Below, piece after piece: positions 28,508 through 37,779 of a stretch of DNA of 64,000 nt (positions are counted from its first letter, which is position 1; each line of letters opens with the position of its first letter). The notes beneath the pieces are model-generated. The model worked only from the letters and a program-made list of their open reading frames with translations. It made no database searches and was not told the DNA's origin. The position numbers and the translations under genes were made by a program. Source of the stretch: Pseudomonas oryzihabitans (lineage in GTDB: Bacteria > Pseudomonadota > Gammaproteobacteria > Pseudomonadales > Pseudomonadaceae); contig NZ_CP013987.1 in assembly GCF_001518815.1 (NCBI RefSeq), positions 3,866,501 through 3,930,500 on the forward strand, in the 5' to 3' direction.

Positions 28508-31500
28508 GCCTGCCCCTCCCCGCTCACGACCTGCCAGCCGGCCGTATGGATGGGCGCATAGAGGGTCTGGCACCACCCATCGAATTCCTCGTCGGCGAGC
28601 AGCGCGGCGAAGTCCGCATATTGTCGGCGCAATGCCGGATGGGTCGCCGCCTCGCCCTGATAGGCCTGCTCGGCCGCGGCCATGGCCTTGTCCGGCTCAT
28701 TGGCCAGCCAGGCGAAGGCGGTACGGGGCGCGACAGGCAATGGACGACGCTGGCCCAGCGCCCAGGCATCGAGCAACTCGTTCAGCTGACGTCGAGCCAG
28801 ATCGACGTCCAGCGGCGCCAGCAGCAGGGTCAGATCGGTCGCCACCACCGCCGTGGTCAATTGCAGGCCACCCGCCGCGGCGACCAAGTGTTGCACCCAG
28901 GGTCGCAGCAGCCGGTGCCATTTGCGGGTACGGGTGCTGCCCAGGCCATTGGCCTGAGCGGTCAGCGCCAGTAGTCCCGCGGGCCCTCGGCGCAGGCGTT
29001 CGAGGTTGGCCACCAATTGCAGCTCGCGATGTTCGATATCCAGGGTCACGGCCTCTTCCAGGGACTCGGGCCAACGCATTATCAAGGCCTCAACCTGGGC
29101 GACCACGGCGGGCAGCGGCTCGCGCAACGCCTGTCCGGCTCGTTCGCCAAAGCCGGCCAGTGGCAGGCGACCACTGCCGCGCAAGCGCTCCGCGGCGGCC
29201 ATGAGCGCCTGGTCGGCCTCAGCCGGCGCAGCCAGTGCCGCCTCCAGCAGCCCTTCTCCCAACTGGTAGCGGGTCAGGGCGTCCAGGCCAAAGGGCTCCT
29301 CGTCTTCCGCCGGCGCATCGGGCGCCTCGAAATGCACCTTGAGTCGATTGGCGAAGAACAGGTCCACCGGCCCCCGCAGAAAGCGCGCCAGGTCGTCGAG
29401 GCCCAGGGGCTCTTCAGGTATCAGCGGCGGCAGCAGGGCGTCCTCATCGCGCGTGGTGCGGTCATGCACGCCCAGCCATTCGGCGGCAAAGCTGAAATAC
29501 CCACGCTCGCCGCGAAAATAGCGGGCACTGAAGGGTTGCAGGGGATGCTCCTGGGTCAGGGCCGCCAGCAGACGCTCAGGCTCCTCCTCATGACCGGCCA
29601 GCCGCCAACCGGCCTGGAGATGGTCACGCAACTGGGCGACCAGCACCGACGGCGGGCGCTCGCTGTTGTCGCGAATGCTGCGCCCCACCCAGCTGACATA
29701 GAACTGATCGCGTGCCGAGAGCAGCGCCTCCAGCAGCAGATAGCGATCATCCTCGCGCCGCGAGCGGTCACCGGGGCGATAGTCCTGGGCCATAAGATCG
29801 AAATCCAGCGGCGACTGGATGCGCGGATAGGCACCATCGTGCATGCCCAGCAGGCAGACCACCCGGAAGGGAATGGCGCGCATGGGCATCAGGGTGCAGA
29901 AATTGACCGCCCCGGCGAGAAAGCGCTGGGCCAGCCCTCCGGAATCCAGTCCGGCCAGCCAGGCCTCGCGGACCACGGTGAGCGGCAGCTCTTCGTCCAG
30001 GACGACGTCCTCGCAGAGCTCCAGCCAACGCTCGCGCAGATTTTCCAGCTGTTCCAGCAGGTATTCGTCATGCTCATCCTGGGCGCTGAAGAACAGCGCC
30101 AGCAGCGCCTGCAATCGCGCCCCCCACTCTGCCGGGCGGGCGGGCTGCGCCAGCGCTGCCTGGGCCGCATCCAGCGCATCGAGCAGATCCACCAGCGGCC
30201 CGACCAGCGCGGCGTCCAGGCCACCCACCTCGTCGAAGGGTTCGATATCGCCCAGGGCCGCGCCACTACCCACGGCATAGCCCAGCAGCATGCGCCTCAG
30301 GCCAAAGCGCCAGGTGTTCTGCGTCAGGCCTTCAGGCAGGTCGAGACGACTGCGTTGCTCGGCATCCAGCCCCCAGCGCACGCCGGCGCCCTCCAGCCAG
30401 AGATGCAGGGTCGGCAGATCGCCCTCACGCAGGCCGAAGCGAGCACGCACCGCCGGCACGTCCAGCAGGTCGAGGATCTCGCTCAGGGCGAAGCGGCTGT
30501 CGGGCAATTGCAGCAGATGCTCCAGAGCGATCAGCAACGGCTGGAAGCCACGCTGGTGCTGGTCGGCCAGGCTGAAGGGGATGAAGCGCGGATCCTGGCG
30601 GTCGAGCTGACCGAACACCGCACGGATGTGCGGCGCATAGGCATCGATGTCCGGCACCATGACGATGACGTCGCGCGGCCTCAGGCTGCCATCGCTATTG
30701 AAGCGCGCCAAGAGCTGATCGTGGAGGATCTCCACCTCACGCTGCGGACTATGAGCCACATGGAAACGCATGGACCTGTCCCGCGCCGGATCCACTGCCG
30801 GCCAGCGTTCGCGGGTCTCGGTCAGCGGACGCAGCTCGAGAATATCGTCCTGCAACTGGCCGAGCAGATGCTGGGGTTCGGTCTCGGCGAAGAGATCGAT
30901 ACGGCCGCCGTTGAGGTCTTCGAACAGCCGACGATAGCCGTCAGGCTCGTCGAATTCGTCCAGCAGGTGGATGTAGTCGCGGCCCTGCTTGCCCCAGCTC
31001 GCCAGCAGCGGCTGACCGTGCTGATGCAGCGCCTCGGCATCCAGGGTCTGGGGCATGCCCGGCTTGCGCTGCTGGCGCCGATAGTTCTGCCGCAGCAGAT
31101 CCTGGTCAGCGACGATGTCGGACCAGTGATGGCGACAGGGATTGTGCACGCAGAGCAGCACCTGGCTGAAGCGCGCCAGCGCGGCCAGGGCTTCGAGGGT
31201 CTGCGCCGGGATCGCCGACAGGCCAAAGATCACCACCCGCCGCGGCAGACCAGCCGGCGCTTCGGTAGCCGCCTGCATTACCTCCAGAAAGCGCCGGTGC
31301 ACTCCGGCCCGACTGCGGGCCAGGCCGCCGTCGCCCACATCGGCCAACAGCGCCCGCCACAGCTGCGCCTGCCAGCGACAGCTCTCGGGCAGGGGGCGCC
31401 GGCCGTCGCGCAGGCTGGCCAGCAGATCGCGGTCCGCTGCCCAGTCGTTGAGCCAGTCGGCGCGGTAGACCTGGTAGCCGTCATAGAGATCGGCCAGACG

Positions 31501-31935
31501 CTCGGCCAGTTGGTAGCGCTTGCGCAGATCGCCGTCATCGTCGAGAAAACGCCGCAGTGCGGCGAAGTCGGGCTGCATGAGCAGGGTCGGCAAGAGCCGC
31601 ATCAGGCGCCAGGTCAGGGGCGCGCGATCCAGCGGCGAGGATGGCGGTACCTGGTCACGGCCCAGTACCTGGCGATAGGTGCGCCAGAGAAAGGCCGCCG
31701 GCAGTTGCACTTCCAGCGCCGCAGCCACCCCGCAGCCGCCCTCGTCGTCCCCACGCGGATCTTCGGCCAACGCCAGCTTGAGCCACTGGGCGATGCCATT
31801 GCTCTGCACCAATACCTGTTCGTTTTCCAACGGCGCCAGGGGATAGCGCCGCATCCAGCCGACCGCCAGGCCGCGCAGCTCTTCGAGCCGATTGCCGTGT
31901 ACCACCATGAATCCGGGAGTGAGCGCCTCGGACAT
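28504..31935 (-). CDS. recC: Exodeoxyribonuclease V subunit gamma, RecC
   Basis: Scaffold of RecBCD that scans for the Chi sequence. 1143 residues, close to other RecC proteins. It starts MSEALTPGFMVVHGNRLEEL and keeps inactive-helicase landmarks such as VLVQSNGIAQWLKLALAE, DVIVMVPDIDAYAPHIRAVF and VCLLGMHDGAYPR. First gene of the operon; a 182-bp region separates it from the divergent secreted hypothetical gene. Confidence 0.97.
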   Translation of the reverse strand: MSEALTPGFMVVHGNRLEELRGLAVGWMRRYPLAPLENEQVLVQSNGIAQWLKLALAEDPRGDDEGGCGVAAALEVQLPAAFLWRTYRQVLGRDQVPPSSPLDRAPLTWRLMRLLPTLLMQPDFAALRRFLDDDGDLRKRYQLAERLADLYDGYQVYRADWLNDWAADRDLLASLRDGRRPLPESCRWQAQLWRALLADVGDGGLARSRAGVHRRFLEVMQAATEAPAGLPRRVVIFGLSAIPAQTLEALAALARFSQVLLCVHNPCRHHWSDIVADQDLLRQNYRRQQRKPGMPQTLDAEALHQHGQPLLASWGKQGRDYIHLLDEFDEPDGYRRLFEDLNGGRIDLFAETEPQHLLGQLQDDILELRPLTETRERWPAVDPARDRSMRFHVAHSPQREVEILHDQLLARFNSDGSLRPRDVIVMVPDIDAYAPHIRAVFGQLDRQDPRFIPFSLADQHQRGFQPLLIALEHLLQLPDSRFALSEILDLLDVPAVRARFGLREGDLPTLHLWLEGAGVRWGLDAEQRSRLDLPEGLTQNTWRFGLRRMLLGYAVGSGAALGDIEPFDEVGGLDAALVGPLVDLLDALDAAQAALAQPARPAEWGARLQALLALFFSAQDEHDEYLLEQLENLRERWLELCEDVVLDEELPLTVVREAWLAGLDSGGLAQRFLAGAVNFCTLMPMRAIPFRVVCLLGMHDGAYPRIQSPLDFDLMAQDYRPGDRSRREDDRYLLLEALLSARDQFYVSWVGRSIRDNSERPPSVLVAQLRDHLQAGWRLAGHEEEPERLLAALTQEHPLQPFSARYFRGERGYFSFAAEWLGVHDRTTRDEDALLPPLIPEEPLGLDDLARFLRGPVDLFFANRLKVHFEAPDAPAEDEEPFGLDALTRYQLGEGLLEAALAAPAEADQALMAAAERLRGSGRLPLAGFGERAGQALREPLPAVVAQVEALIMRWPESLEEAVTLDIEHRELQLVANLERLRRGPAGLLALTAQANGLGSTRTRKWHRLLRPWVQHLVAAAGGLQLTTAVVATDLTLLLAPLDVDLARRQLNELLDAWALGQRRPLPVAPRTAFAWLANEPDKAMAAAEQAYQGEAATHPALRRQYADFAALLADEEFDGWCQTLYAPIHTAGWQVVSGEGQA

Positions 31936-32117
31936 CCTACGCCTCGCTGTTCGCTGTCTGCGGCCAGGGTAAGGATCACCCGCGCCGGATACCAGTCCGC
32001 AATGTGCCTACCGACGCATGACGCAGCGCACAGCCGCTCCTGTCTCCCCGCCTGAAACGAGGTTCCAGCCGGTAGACTCAGCCTCTATCGGCCGCCGGCC
32101 ATCGACAGGATGTTTTC

Positions 32118-32615
32118 ATGCGTTTCCTCGTTGCCCTTCCCCTGCTCCTGGGCGCTGCCCTCGCCCATGCCGATAACGGCGAACCCGTCGACTGCTCCAG
32201 CCTGCAGGCCCAGCTGCCCCTACCCCTGCTCCAGCAGACCTCCGGCCTGCCCCTGGCCTATGCCCGCCAGATCGCCGGCGGCTGCGCCTTCACCGACCGC
32301 GACACCGGCCAACCCGCCAACTACCTGCTGGGCCTGTCGGCGGGCTACGAAAATGGTGGCAGGGCGCTGCCCAAATTGCGCCGGCAGGTGCAATCGCTCA
32401 GTGAGCAACTGGAGTGCAAGGCCATCGACGGTCTCGGCGAAGGTGCGAGTGCCTGCAGCAAACCGCTGCTGGGCACCCAGGTGTTCTTCATCAAGCGCGA
32501 CCGCATCCATACGGTAACGGCGTCGAGTCCGCTGGAATACGAGAAACCCGAACTGGCGGCCAAACTGCGCCAGGCAGCCCAGGCGACTGCCCAGGCGTGG
32601 GCGCAACGGCTATGA
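32118..32615 (+). CDS. Secreted hypothetical protein
   Basis: 165 residues with a clear signal peptide (MRFLVALPLLLGAALAHA, cleaved about residue 18). The mature part has four cysteines (in DCSS, GGCAF, LECKA and ACSK), enough for two disulfides, and helix-forming ends. No family recognised. Divergent from recC and convergent with yacG; palindromic element B follows its stop by 15 bases. Confidence 0.75.
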   Translation: MRFLVALPLLLGAALAHADNGEPVDCSSLQAQLPLPLLQQTSGLPLAYARQIAGGCAFTDRDTGQPANYLLGLSAGYENGGRALPKLRRQVQSLSEQLECKAIDGLGEGASACSKPLLGTQVFFIKRDRIHTVTASSPLEYEKPELAAKLRQAAQATAQAWAQRL

Positions 32616-32630
32616 GGGAAGGCGCGTCCT

Positions 32631-32772
32631 AAGCTTGTCTGAGAGGTCGCCGAGCGAAGGCCAGGCAAAGCAAAAATCTGTGAGGAAGCGGAGTTTACGA
32701 GTGGTAAATGAGCATTCCGAGCTGATTTTTAACGCCGCATGGCCGAGCGCAGGCACTTTTCAGACAAAGCTT
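32631..32772. repeat. Long near-palindromic intergenic element B
   Basis: AAGCTTGTCTGA (32631-32642) pairs with TCAGACAAAGCTT (32760-32772, one extra A), and similarity continues inward (AAAAATC / GATTTTT, GGCCAGG / CATGGCC blocks) to a small central stem TTTAC-gagtg-GTAAA (32694-32708). About 140 bp form one long imperfect hairpin. The core 32691-32716, reversed, matches element C at 12019-12044 in 23 of 26 bases. Its right end runs into the yacG stop codon (32771-32773). Confidence 0.75.
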
Positions 32773-32968
32773 AGTGGCCGCGCCGATTAAGGTCTTCCGA
32801 GTAGAGATCGTCTTCCAGCTCATTGCCCGGGATGGCGTGTTCTTCCGCCGCCCAGGCACCCAGGTCGATCAGTTTGCAGCGGTCGGAACAGAAGGGCCTA
32901 TTGGCGCTCTTCTCGCTCCATTCCACGGGTGCGCCACAGGTGGGGCAGTCCACGGTGAGAGTGCTCAT
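32771..32968 (-). CDS. yacG: DNA gyrase inhibitor YacG
   Basis: 65-residue zinc protein that in E. coli binds GyrB and blocks DNA binding. The zinc site is CPTCG (about 9-13) with [13 protein letters not shown] (about 28-40), all four cysteines present. The acidic tail [14 protein letters not shown] ends directly at palindromic element B. Overlaps coaE by 4 bases in the pilC-pilD-coaE-yacG unit. Confidence 0.95.
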   Translation of the reverse strand: MSTLTVDCPTCGAPVEWSEKSANRPFCSDRCKLIDLGAWAAEEHAIPGNELEDDLYSEDLNRRGH

Positions 32969-33576
32969 GCTTGGCCTCCGTCAAGGGTCAGATAAAAGGA
33001 ATGCAGGCGCTCCACTTCGGTGTGGAGCGTGGCGAGATCGCCGTCGTTGCAGATGACGTCATCCGCCTTGGCCAGGCGCTCGGCCCGCGGCAGCTGCGCC
33101 GCCAGGATGGCCCGCACCTGAGCCTCGTCCACCCCGTCACGGCGCATGGCTCGCTCAAGCTGCAGCGCTTCCGGCGCGTCTATCACCAGCCCCCGCCGAA
33201 CCAGCGCCCGCTGCCCGGACTCGAACAGCAGCGGCGACACCAGAATGGCGTAGGGCGACTTGGCCCCGGCCAAGGCCGCCAGGATCTCCTGGCGAATAAG
33301 GGGATGCAGCAGGGCTTCGAGCCAACGCCGCTCGGCCGGATCGGCAAAGATCGCGGCCCGTAGCGCCGCCCGGTCCAGGCTGCCATCCGGCTGCAAGACA
33401 GCCGATGAAAAATGCCCGGCGATCTCGGCCAGCGCCGGTCGTCCCGGCTCGACCACCCAACGGGCGGCCTGATCGGCGTCGACACAGGTGATGCCCAACT
33501 GGGCGAAATGCTCGGCAGCGGCGCTCTTGCCACTGCCGATACCCCCGGTCAGGCCGAGGGTCCAGGCAGAAGTCAT
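32965..33576 (-). CDS. coaE: Dephospho-CoA kinase
   Basis: Last step of coenzyme A synthesis: ATP + dephospho-CoA gives CoA. 203 residues, P-loop [21 protein letters not shown] (about 8-28), [13 protein letters not shown] (DPCK motif), and SPLLFESG. Overlaps pilD by 4 bases (ATGA), the usual pilD-coaE-yacG linkage in Pseudomonas. Confidence 0.97.
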   Translation of the reverse strand: MTSAWTLGLTGGIGSGKSAAAEHFAQLGITCVDADQAARWVVEPGRPALAEIAGHFSSAVLQPDGSLDRAALRAAIFADPAERRWLEALLHPLIRQEILAALAGAKSPYAILVSPLLFESGQRALVRRGLVIDAPEALQLERAMRRDGVDEAQVRAILAAQLPRAERLAKADDVICNDGDLATLHTEVERLHSFYLTLDGGQA

Positions 33577-34445
33577 CGGAATCCGGCGAAGTTCAGGTAC
33601 AAGCCGGTTATTTGATCACCCCAGAGCAAGGCAATCCACCCCGCTACGGCGAGATAGGGACCAAAGGGCAAGGGCGTGCTGGTTTCCGCCCGCCGCAGAC
33701 GCAGGGTGATGACGCCCAGGACGGCACCCACCAGCGACGACAGCAGGATGGTCAGGGGCAGGATCTGCCAACCACCCCAGGCGCCAAGCAGCGCCAGCAG
33801 CTTGAAGTCGCCATAGCCCATGCCTTCCTTGCCAGTAAGCAGGCGGAACAGCTGGAACACAAGCCAGAGACTCAGATAGCCCGCCACCGCCCCCCAGACG
33901 GCATCGCCGAGGGTGGTGAACAGCCCGAATTGATTGGCGATCAACCCCAGCCACAACAACGGCAGGACGATCACGTCCGGCAGCAGCTGATGATCGGCAT
34001 CAATCAGACTGGCCGCCAGCAGCCCCCAGGTCAGCAGCAGGAAGGCCCCGCCCTGCCAGGTCACGCCCAGATGCCAGATGACCCAGGCGGACAGCAGTCC
34101 ACAGGCCAGCTCCACCAGCGGATAACGCAGGCTGATGGAGGCCTGACACCCCTTGCAGCGACCGCGCAGGAGCAGATAACTCAGCACCGGCACGTTTTCC
34201 AAGGGCCGTACGGCACGCTGGCAATGGGGGCAGCGGGAAGCAGGTCGCGCCAGGTTGAAAGGCGCTCCCGCCGGCTCGGGCGGCAATTCCAGCACCTCAC
34301 GCGCCTCCGACTGCCAATCCCGCCTCAGCATCACCGGCAGCCGATAGACCACCACATTGAGAAAGCTACCTACCAGCAGCCCCAGCACCAGCGCGCACAA
34401 CGCCCCGGCTAGCGGCGCGCTGGCCAATAGTTCCAGCAGCGCCAT
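33573..34445 (-). CDS. pilD: Prepilin leader peptidase / N-methyltransferase PilD
   Basis: Inner-membrane aspartyl protease that cleaves type IV prepilins and type II secretion pseudopilins after the leader Gly and methylates the new N-terminal Phe. 290 residues with about eight membrane segments. The zinc tetracysteine motif is CPHC...CKGC (residues about 72-100), and the catalytic aspartates are in [11 protein letters not shown] and [19 protein letters not shown]. It should process PilA, FimU, PilV, PilW, PilX and FimT in this window. Overlaps pilC by one base. Confidence 0.97.
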   Translation of the reverse strand: MALLELLASAPLAGALCALVLGLLVGSFLNVVVYRLPVMLRRDWQSEAREVLELPPEPAGAPFNLARPASRCPHCQRAVRPLENVPVLSYLLLRGRCKGCQASISLRYPLVELACGLLSAWVIWHLGVTWQGGAFLLLTWGLLAASLIDADHQLLPDVIVLPLLWLGLIANQFGLFTTLGDAVWGAVAGYLSLWLVFQLFRLLTGKEGMGYGDFKLLALLGAWGGWQILPLTILLSSLVGAVLGVITLRLRRAETSTPLPFGPYLAVAGWIALLWGDQITGLYLNFAGFR

Positions 34446-35662
34446 CAGATTACCGAGCCGAGCTGGAAGATGGGCAGGTACATGGCGATGATCAGACCAC
34501 CCACCAGAACCCCGAGGACCGCCATGATCATCGGCTCCATCAGGGTGGTGAGGTTATCGACCATGTTGTCGACCTCGTCTTCATAGAAGGTCGCGACCTT
34601 GGACAGCATCTCGTCCAGGGAACCCGACTCTTCACCGATGGCCGTCATCTGGATGGCCATGGACGAGAACACCCCGGTAGTCCGCATGGAGAAGTTGAGC
34701 TGCATACCGGTGGAAACATCGCCCTTGATCTTCTCCACGGCATTGCGGAATACCACGTTGCCGGTCGCACCAGCCACCGAATCGAGAGCATCCACCAGCG
34801 GCACACCGGCCGCGAAGGTGGTAGCCAACGTGCGGGCATAACGGGCGATGGCCGACTTGTAGAGAATGGAACCGACCAACGGAATCTTGAGCAATCCACG
34901 GTCAACCGCGTCGCGGAATTTTTCCGATTTCTTGTAGAAGTGGCGAAGGACGAAAGCCAGTACGAAGAGTCCGCCAAGTACCAGCAACCACCATTCCTGC
35001 AGGACCTCGGAAATAGCAATGACCATAAGCGTAAAGGCCGGCAATTGAGCGCCAAAGCCCTCGAACACCGACTGGAACTGAGGCACTACCTTGATCAACA
35101 GAATGGCCGACACGATCACCGCGACCACGATGACTGCCGCCGGATAGGTCATGGCCTTCTTGATCTTCTTTTTCAGCGCCTCGGTCTTTTCCTTGTAGGT
35201 GGCTACCCGATCCAGCAGGGTCTCCAAGGCACCAGATTGCTCGCCGGCATCCACCAAGTTGCAATAGAGATCGTCGAAATACTGCGGCTGTTTGCGCAGA
35301 GAATTGGCCAGGCTATTACCCGCGGCGACATCCTGCTTGATGTCGTCGACCATCTTGCGCATGTTGGGATTGTCGAAGCCCTCGCCGATGATGTCGAAGG
35401 CCTGCAGCAGGGGTACACCTGCGCTCATCATGGTCGCCAGCTGCCGAGTGAACAGCGCGATATCCATGGGCTTGATCTTCTTGCCCTTGCCGAACAGCGA
35501 CACCGACTTCTTGCGCACCCGAGTCGGATTGATGCCCTGCTTACGCAACTGCGCCTTGATCAAGGCGGGATTCAAGCCCGTCATCTCGCCTTTCACCCTG
35601 GTCCCTTTGCGATCGGTCCCCTCCCAGGTGAAGCTGCCCATCTTGATAGCTTTATCGGCCAT
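34445..35662 (-). CDS. pilC: Type IV pilus inner-membrane platform protein PilC
   Basis: 405 residues, GspF family, with two repeated cytoplasmic T2SSF domains and three membrane helices (about 170-210, 220-240, 375-400). Links the PilB motor to pilin assembly. Starts MADKAIKMGSFTWEGTDRKG, close to the P. aeruginosa protein. Followed with a one-base overlap by pilD. Unlike the usual pilB-pilC arrangement, 210 bp separate it from pilB. Confidence 0.97.
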   Translation of the reverse strand: MADKAIKMGSFTWEGTDRKGTRVKGEMTGLNPALIKAQLRKQGINPTRVRKKSVSLFGKGKKIKPMDIALFTRQLATMMSAGVPLLQAFDIIGEGFDNPNMRKMVDDIKQDVAAGNSLANSLRKQPQYFDDLYCNLVDAGEQSGALETLLDRVATYKEKTEALKKKIKKAMTYPAAVIVVAVIVSAILLIKVVPQFQSVFEGFGAQLPAFTLMVIAISEVLQEWWLLVLGGLFVLAFVLRHFYKKSEKFRDAVDRGLLKIPLVGSILYKSAIARYARTLATTFAAGVPLVDALDSVAGATGNVVFRNAVEKIKGDVSTGMQLNFSMRTTGVFSSMAIQMTAIGEESGSLDEMLSKVATFYEDEVDNMVDNLTTLMEPMIMAVLGVLVGGLIIAMYLPIFQLGSVI

Positions 35663-35832
35663 GGCCTCGACTCGTCAAAGGCTTGGCCCGCCTTGGCGGA
35701 CCCGTCAAAAGAATGCTCTAAAGAGAGCCAGTTGCGGCTTTAAAGGCAAGCATCGCGCCATATGTCGAAGTGTAGATGCCCTGTGATGCTGAAGCCTTAT
35801 GCGCGGCTACCAACCGCCGCTCCGATAAAGTC

Positions 35833-35853
35833 CCCTCTCCCTCTGGGAGAGGG
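35833..35853. repeat. CCCTCTCC/GGGAGAGGG hairpin between pilB and pilC
   Basis: CCCTCTCC-ctct-GGGAGAGGG followed by CTAGGGTGAGG. This string resembles a short palindrome found in many intergenic regions of Pseudomonas and Xanthomonas. It lies 20 bases past the pilB stop and could end or attenuate pilB transcription before pilC. Confidence 0.55.
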
Positions 35854-35872
35854 CTAGGGTGAGGAAAAACCA

Positions 35873-37567
35873 TTAGTCCTTGGTCACCCGATTGATCTCT
35901 TCCAGACTGGTAATCCCCTGCATCGCCTTCACCAGCCCCGACCGCCGCAGATCATTGAAACCTTCCATCCGCATCCGCGCCGCGATCTCGATGGAGTTGC
36001 CCTCCTCCATGATCATCTGCTGCAGCGCTGGCGTGACCTTCACCACCTCGTAGATCCCCACTCGCCCGCGATACCCCGCATTGCAGTCTTCGCAGCCGAT
36101 GGGCTGGTAAAGGGTGAAACTCCCGATCTCTTCCTCGCGAAAGCCTTCGGCCAACAATGCCTCACGGGGCACCTCATGGACTCTCTTGCACTTGTTGCAT
36201 AGTTTGCGCGCCAGGCGCTGGGCGATGATGAGGTTGACCGAGGTCGCCAAATTGAAGGCGGGCACCCCCATGTTACGTAGACGCGTCAGGGTTTCCGCCG
36301 CGCTGTTGGTGTGCAGGGTCGACATCACCATGTGGCCGGTCTGGGCTGCCTTGATGGCAATTTCCGCCGTTTCCAGGTCGCGGATCTCACCGACCATGAT
36401 CACGTCGGGATCCTGACGCAGGAAGGCTCGTAGCGCCTGAGAGAAGTCGAGTCCCTGACGCGGATTGACGTTGACTTGGTTGATGCCTTCCAAGTTGATC
36501 TCCACCGGATCCTCTGCGGTGGAAATATTGATGTCTTCGGTATTGAGGATATTGAGGCCGGTATAGAGGGATACCGTCTTGCCCGAACCAGTCGGCCCGG
36601 TCACCAGGATCATCCCCTGCGGCTGCTTGAGCGCCTGCAGGTAGAGCTCCTTCTGTACATCTTCGTAGCCCAGGGCATCGATCCCCATCTGGGCGCTGGA
36701 GGAGTCCAGAATCCGCATCACTATCTTCTCACCCCAGAGGGTGGGCAGGGTGTTGACCCGGAAGTCGATGGACTTGGTCTTGGACACCTTGAGCTTAACC
36801 CGGCCATCCTGAGGTTTACGGCGCTCCGAAATATCCATATTGGACATCACCTTGAGCCGCGCCGAGATCCGTGACACCAGCTGCACGGGTGGCCGCGCGG
36901 CTTCGTGCAGAATGCCATCAGTTCGAAAGCGCACCCGATACATCTTTTCGTAGGGTTCGAAGTGCAGGTCGGAGGAGCCCTTCTTGATAGCATCCAGCAG
37001 CATCTTGTTGACGAATTTCACTACCGGTGCATCGTCAGCATCGGTACCGGCTACGGCTTCCTGGGGTCGCTCACCGCCCTCGGTTTCCAGGTCGAGATCG
37101 ATATCGCCCAGATCCAAACCACCGGTGCCAGTATCCAGATACCGCTCGATGGCCTGGTGCAGCTTATCGTCTTCGACCAGCACGACCTCGACGGCCAGCT
37201 TGCTGCCAAAGGACACATCGTTGATGGCCTGCTGATTGGTCGGGTCAGACAGCGCGATGAAGAGCTTGTTGCCTCTCTTGCTCAATGGCAGGAAGTGATG
37301 CTGCTGCATCAACTTTTCGTTGACGATGTCCTTGGGCAACTGCTCCTTGTCGATGGCCGACAAATCGAGAAAGGGCACGCCGAATTCCTGAGCCGCTAGT
37401 TCAGCCAGAGGCCGGCTCTGCACCAACCGCTGTTGAACGAGATAGGTCACCAGCGGCACCTTGGCCTGCTTGGCCTTGACCACCGCCTGCTGGGCTACCG
37501 CCTCTGCCAGCAACTGCGCATCCACCAATTGCCGTGCTAGTCCCGACAGCATTACCGTCTCGTTCAT
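35873..37567 (-). CDS. pilB: Type IV pilus extension ATPase PilB
   Basis: Hexameric ATPase that drives pilus extension. 564 residues from ATG 37567 ([14 protein letters not shown]). An ATG two codons earlier (37573) abuts the AGGA ribosome site, so the later one has better spacing and matches the known PilB N-terminus. N1 domain, then Walker [19 protein letters not shown], Asp box ([15 protein letters not shown]), Walker B region [18 protein letters not shown], His box [12 protein letters not shown], and a C-terminal zinc tetracysteine CNKCK...CEDC. Divergent from pilA. Confidence 0.97.
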   Translation of the reverse strand: MNETVMLSGLARQLVDAQLLAEAVAQQAVVKAKQAKVPLVTYLVQQRLVQSRPLAELAAQEFGVPFLDLSAIDKEQLPKDIVNEKLMQQHHFLPLSKRGNKLFIALSDPTNQQAINDVSFGSKLAVEVVLVEDDKLHQAIERYLDTGTGGLDLGDIDLDLETEGGERPQEAVAGTDADDAPVVKFVNKMLLDAIKKGSSDLHFEPYEKMYRVRFRTDGILHEAARPPVQLVSRISARLKVMSNMDISERRKPQDGRVKLKVSKTKSIDFRVNTLPTLWGEKIVMRILDSSSAQMGIDALGYEDVQKELYLQALKQPQGMILVTGPTGSGKTVSLYTGLNILNTEDINISTAEDPVEINLEGINQVNVNPRQGLDFSQALRAFLRQDPDVIMVGEIRDLETAEIAIKAAQTGHMVMSTLHTNSAAETLTRLRNMGVPAFNLATSVNLIIAQRLARKLCNKCKRVHEVPREALLAEGFREEEIGSFTLYQPIGCEDCNAGYRGRVGIYEVVKVTPALQQMIMEEGNSIEIAARMRMEGFNDLRRSGLVKAMQGITSLEEINRVTKD

Positions 37568-37638
37568 CGTCATTCCTACTCTTGGCCAGAGAAAACGTTA
37601 TAGCACCGCCCAATACGTCCGCAAAATGACGCCAGACA

Positions 37639-37657
37639 GATGACATTTTTTGTCATC
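37639..37657 (+). promoter_or_regulatory. 19-bp palindrome upstream of the pilA promoter (candidate PilR site)
   Basis: GATGACATTTTTTGTCATC is a perfect palindrome centred about 70 bases before the -24 element of pilA. This is the place and spacing expected for a sigma-54 enhancer, and TGTCA half-sites resemble the reported PilR target. Binding by PilR is inferred. It also lies in the pilB-pilA divergent region, so it could affect pilB. Confidence 0.6.
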
Positions 37658-37716
37658 ACCTGCCACTTTGTTGACGCCCACCGTGAGGAAAACGTGCTGT
37701 AGTCGCCACTTCTCTT

Positions 37717-37733
37717 TGGCACGGCCTATGCTT
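37717..37733 (+). promoter_or_regulatory. Sigma-54 (RpoN) promoter of pilA
   Basis: TGGCACGGCCTATGCTT has GG and GC exactly 10 bases apart and matches the -24/-12 consensus TGGCAC-N5-TTGCw at all but one or two positions. It lies 46 bases before the pilA ATG. PilA genes of Pseudomonas are known to depend on RpoN and PilR. Confidence 0.88.
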
Positions 37734-37779
37734 TGCTTCTGACAGGCACGTTGGCCTGATCCAACCTCGGAGATTTGAA

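Noticed and set aside
29017..32055. 1012-codon plus-strand open frame antisense to recC
   Set aside because: Same kind of shadow; no domain pattern, and recC is intact and operonic.
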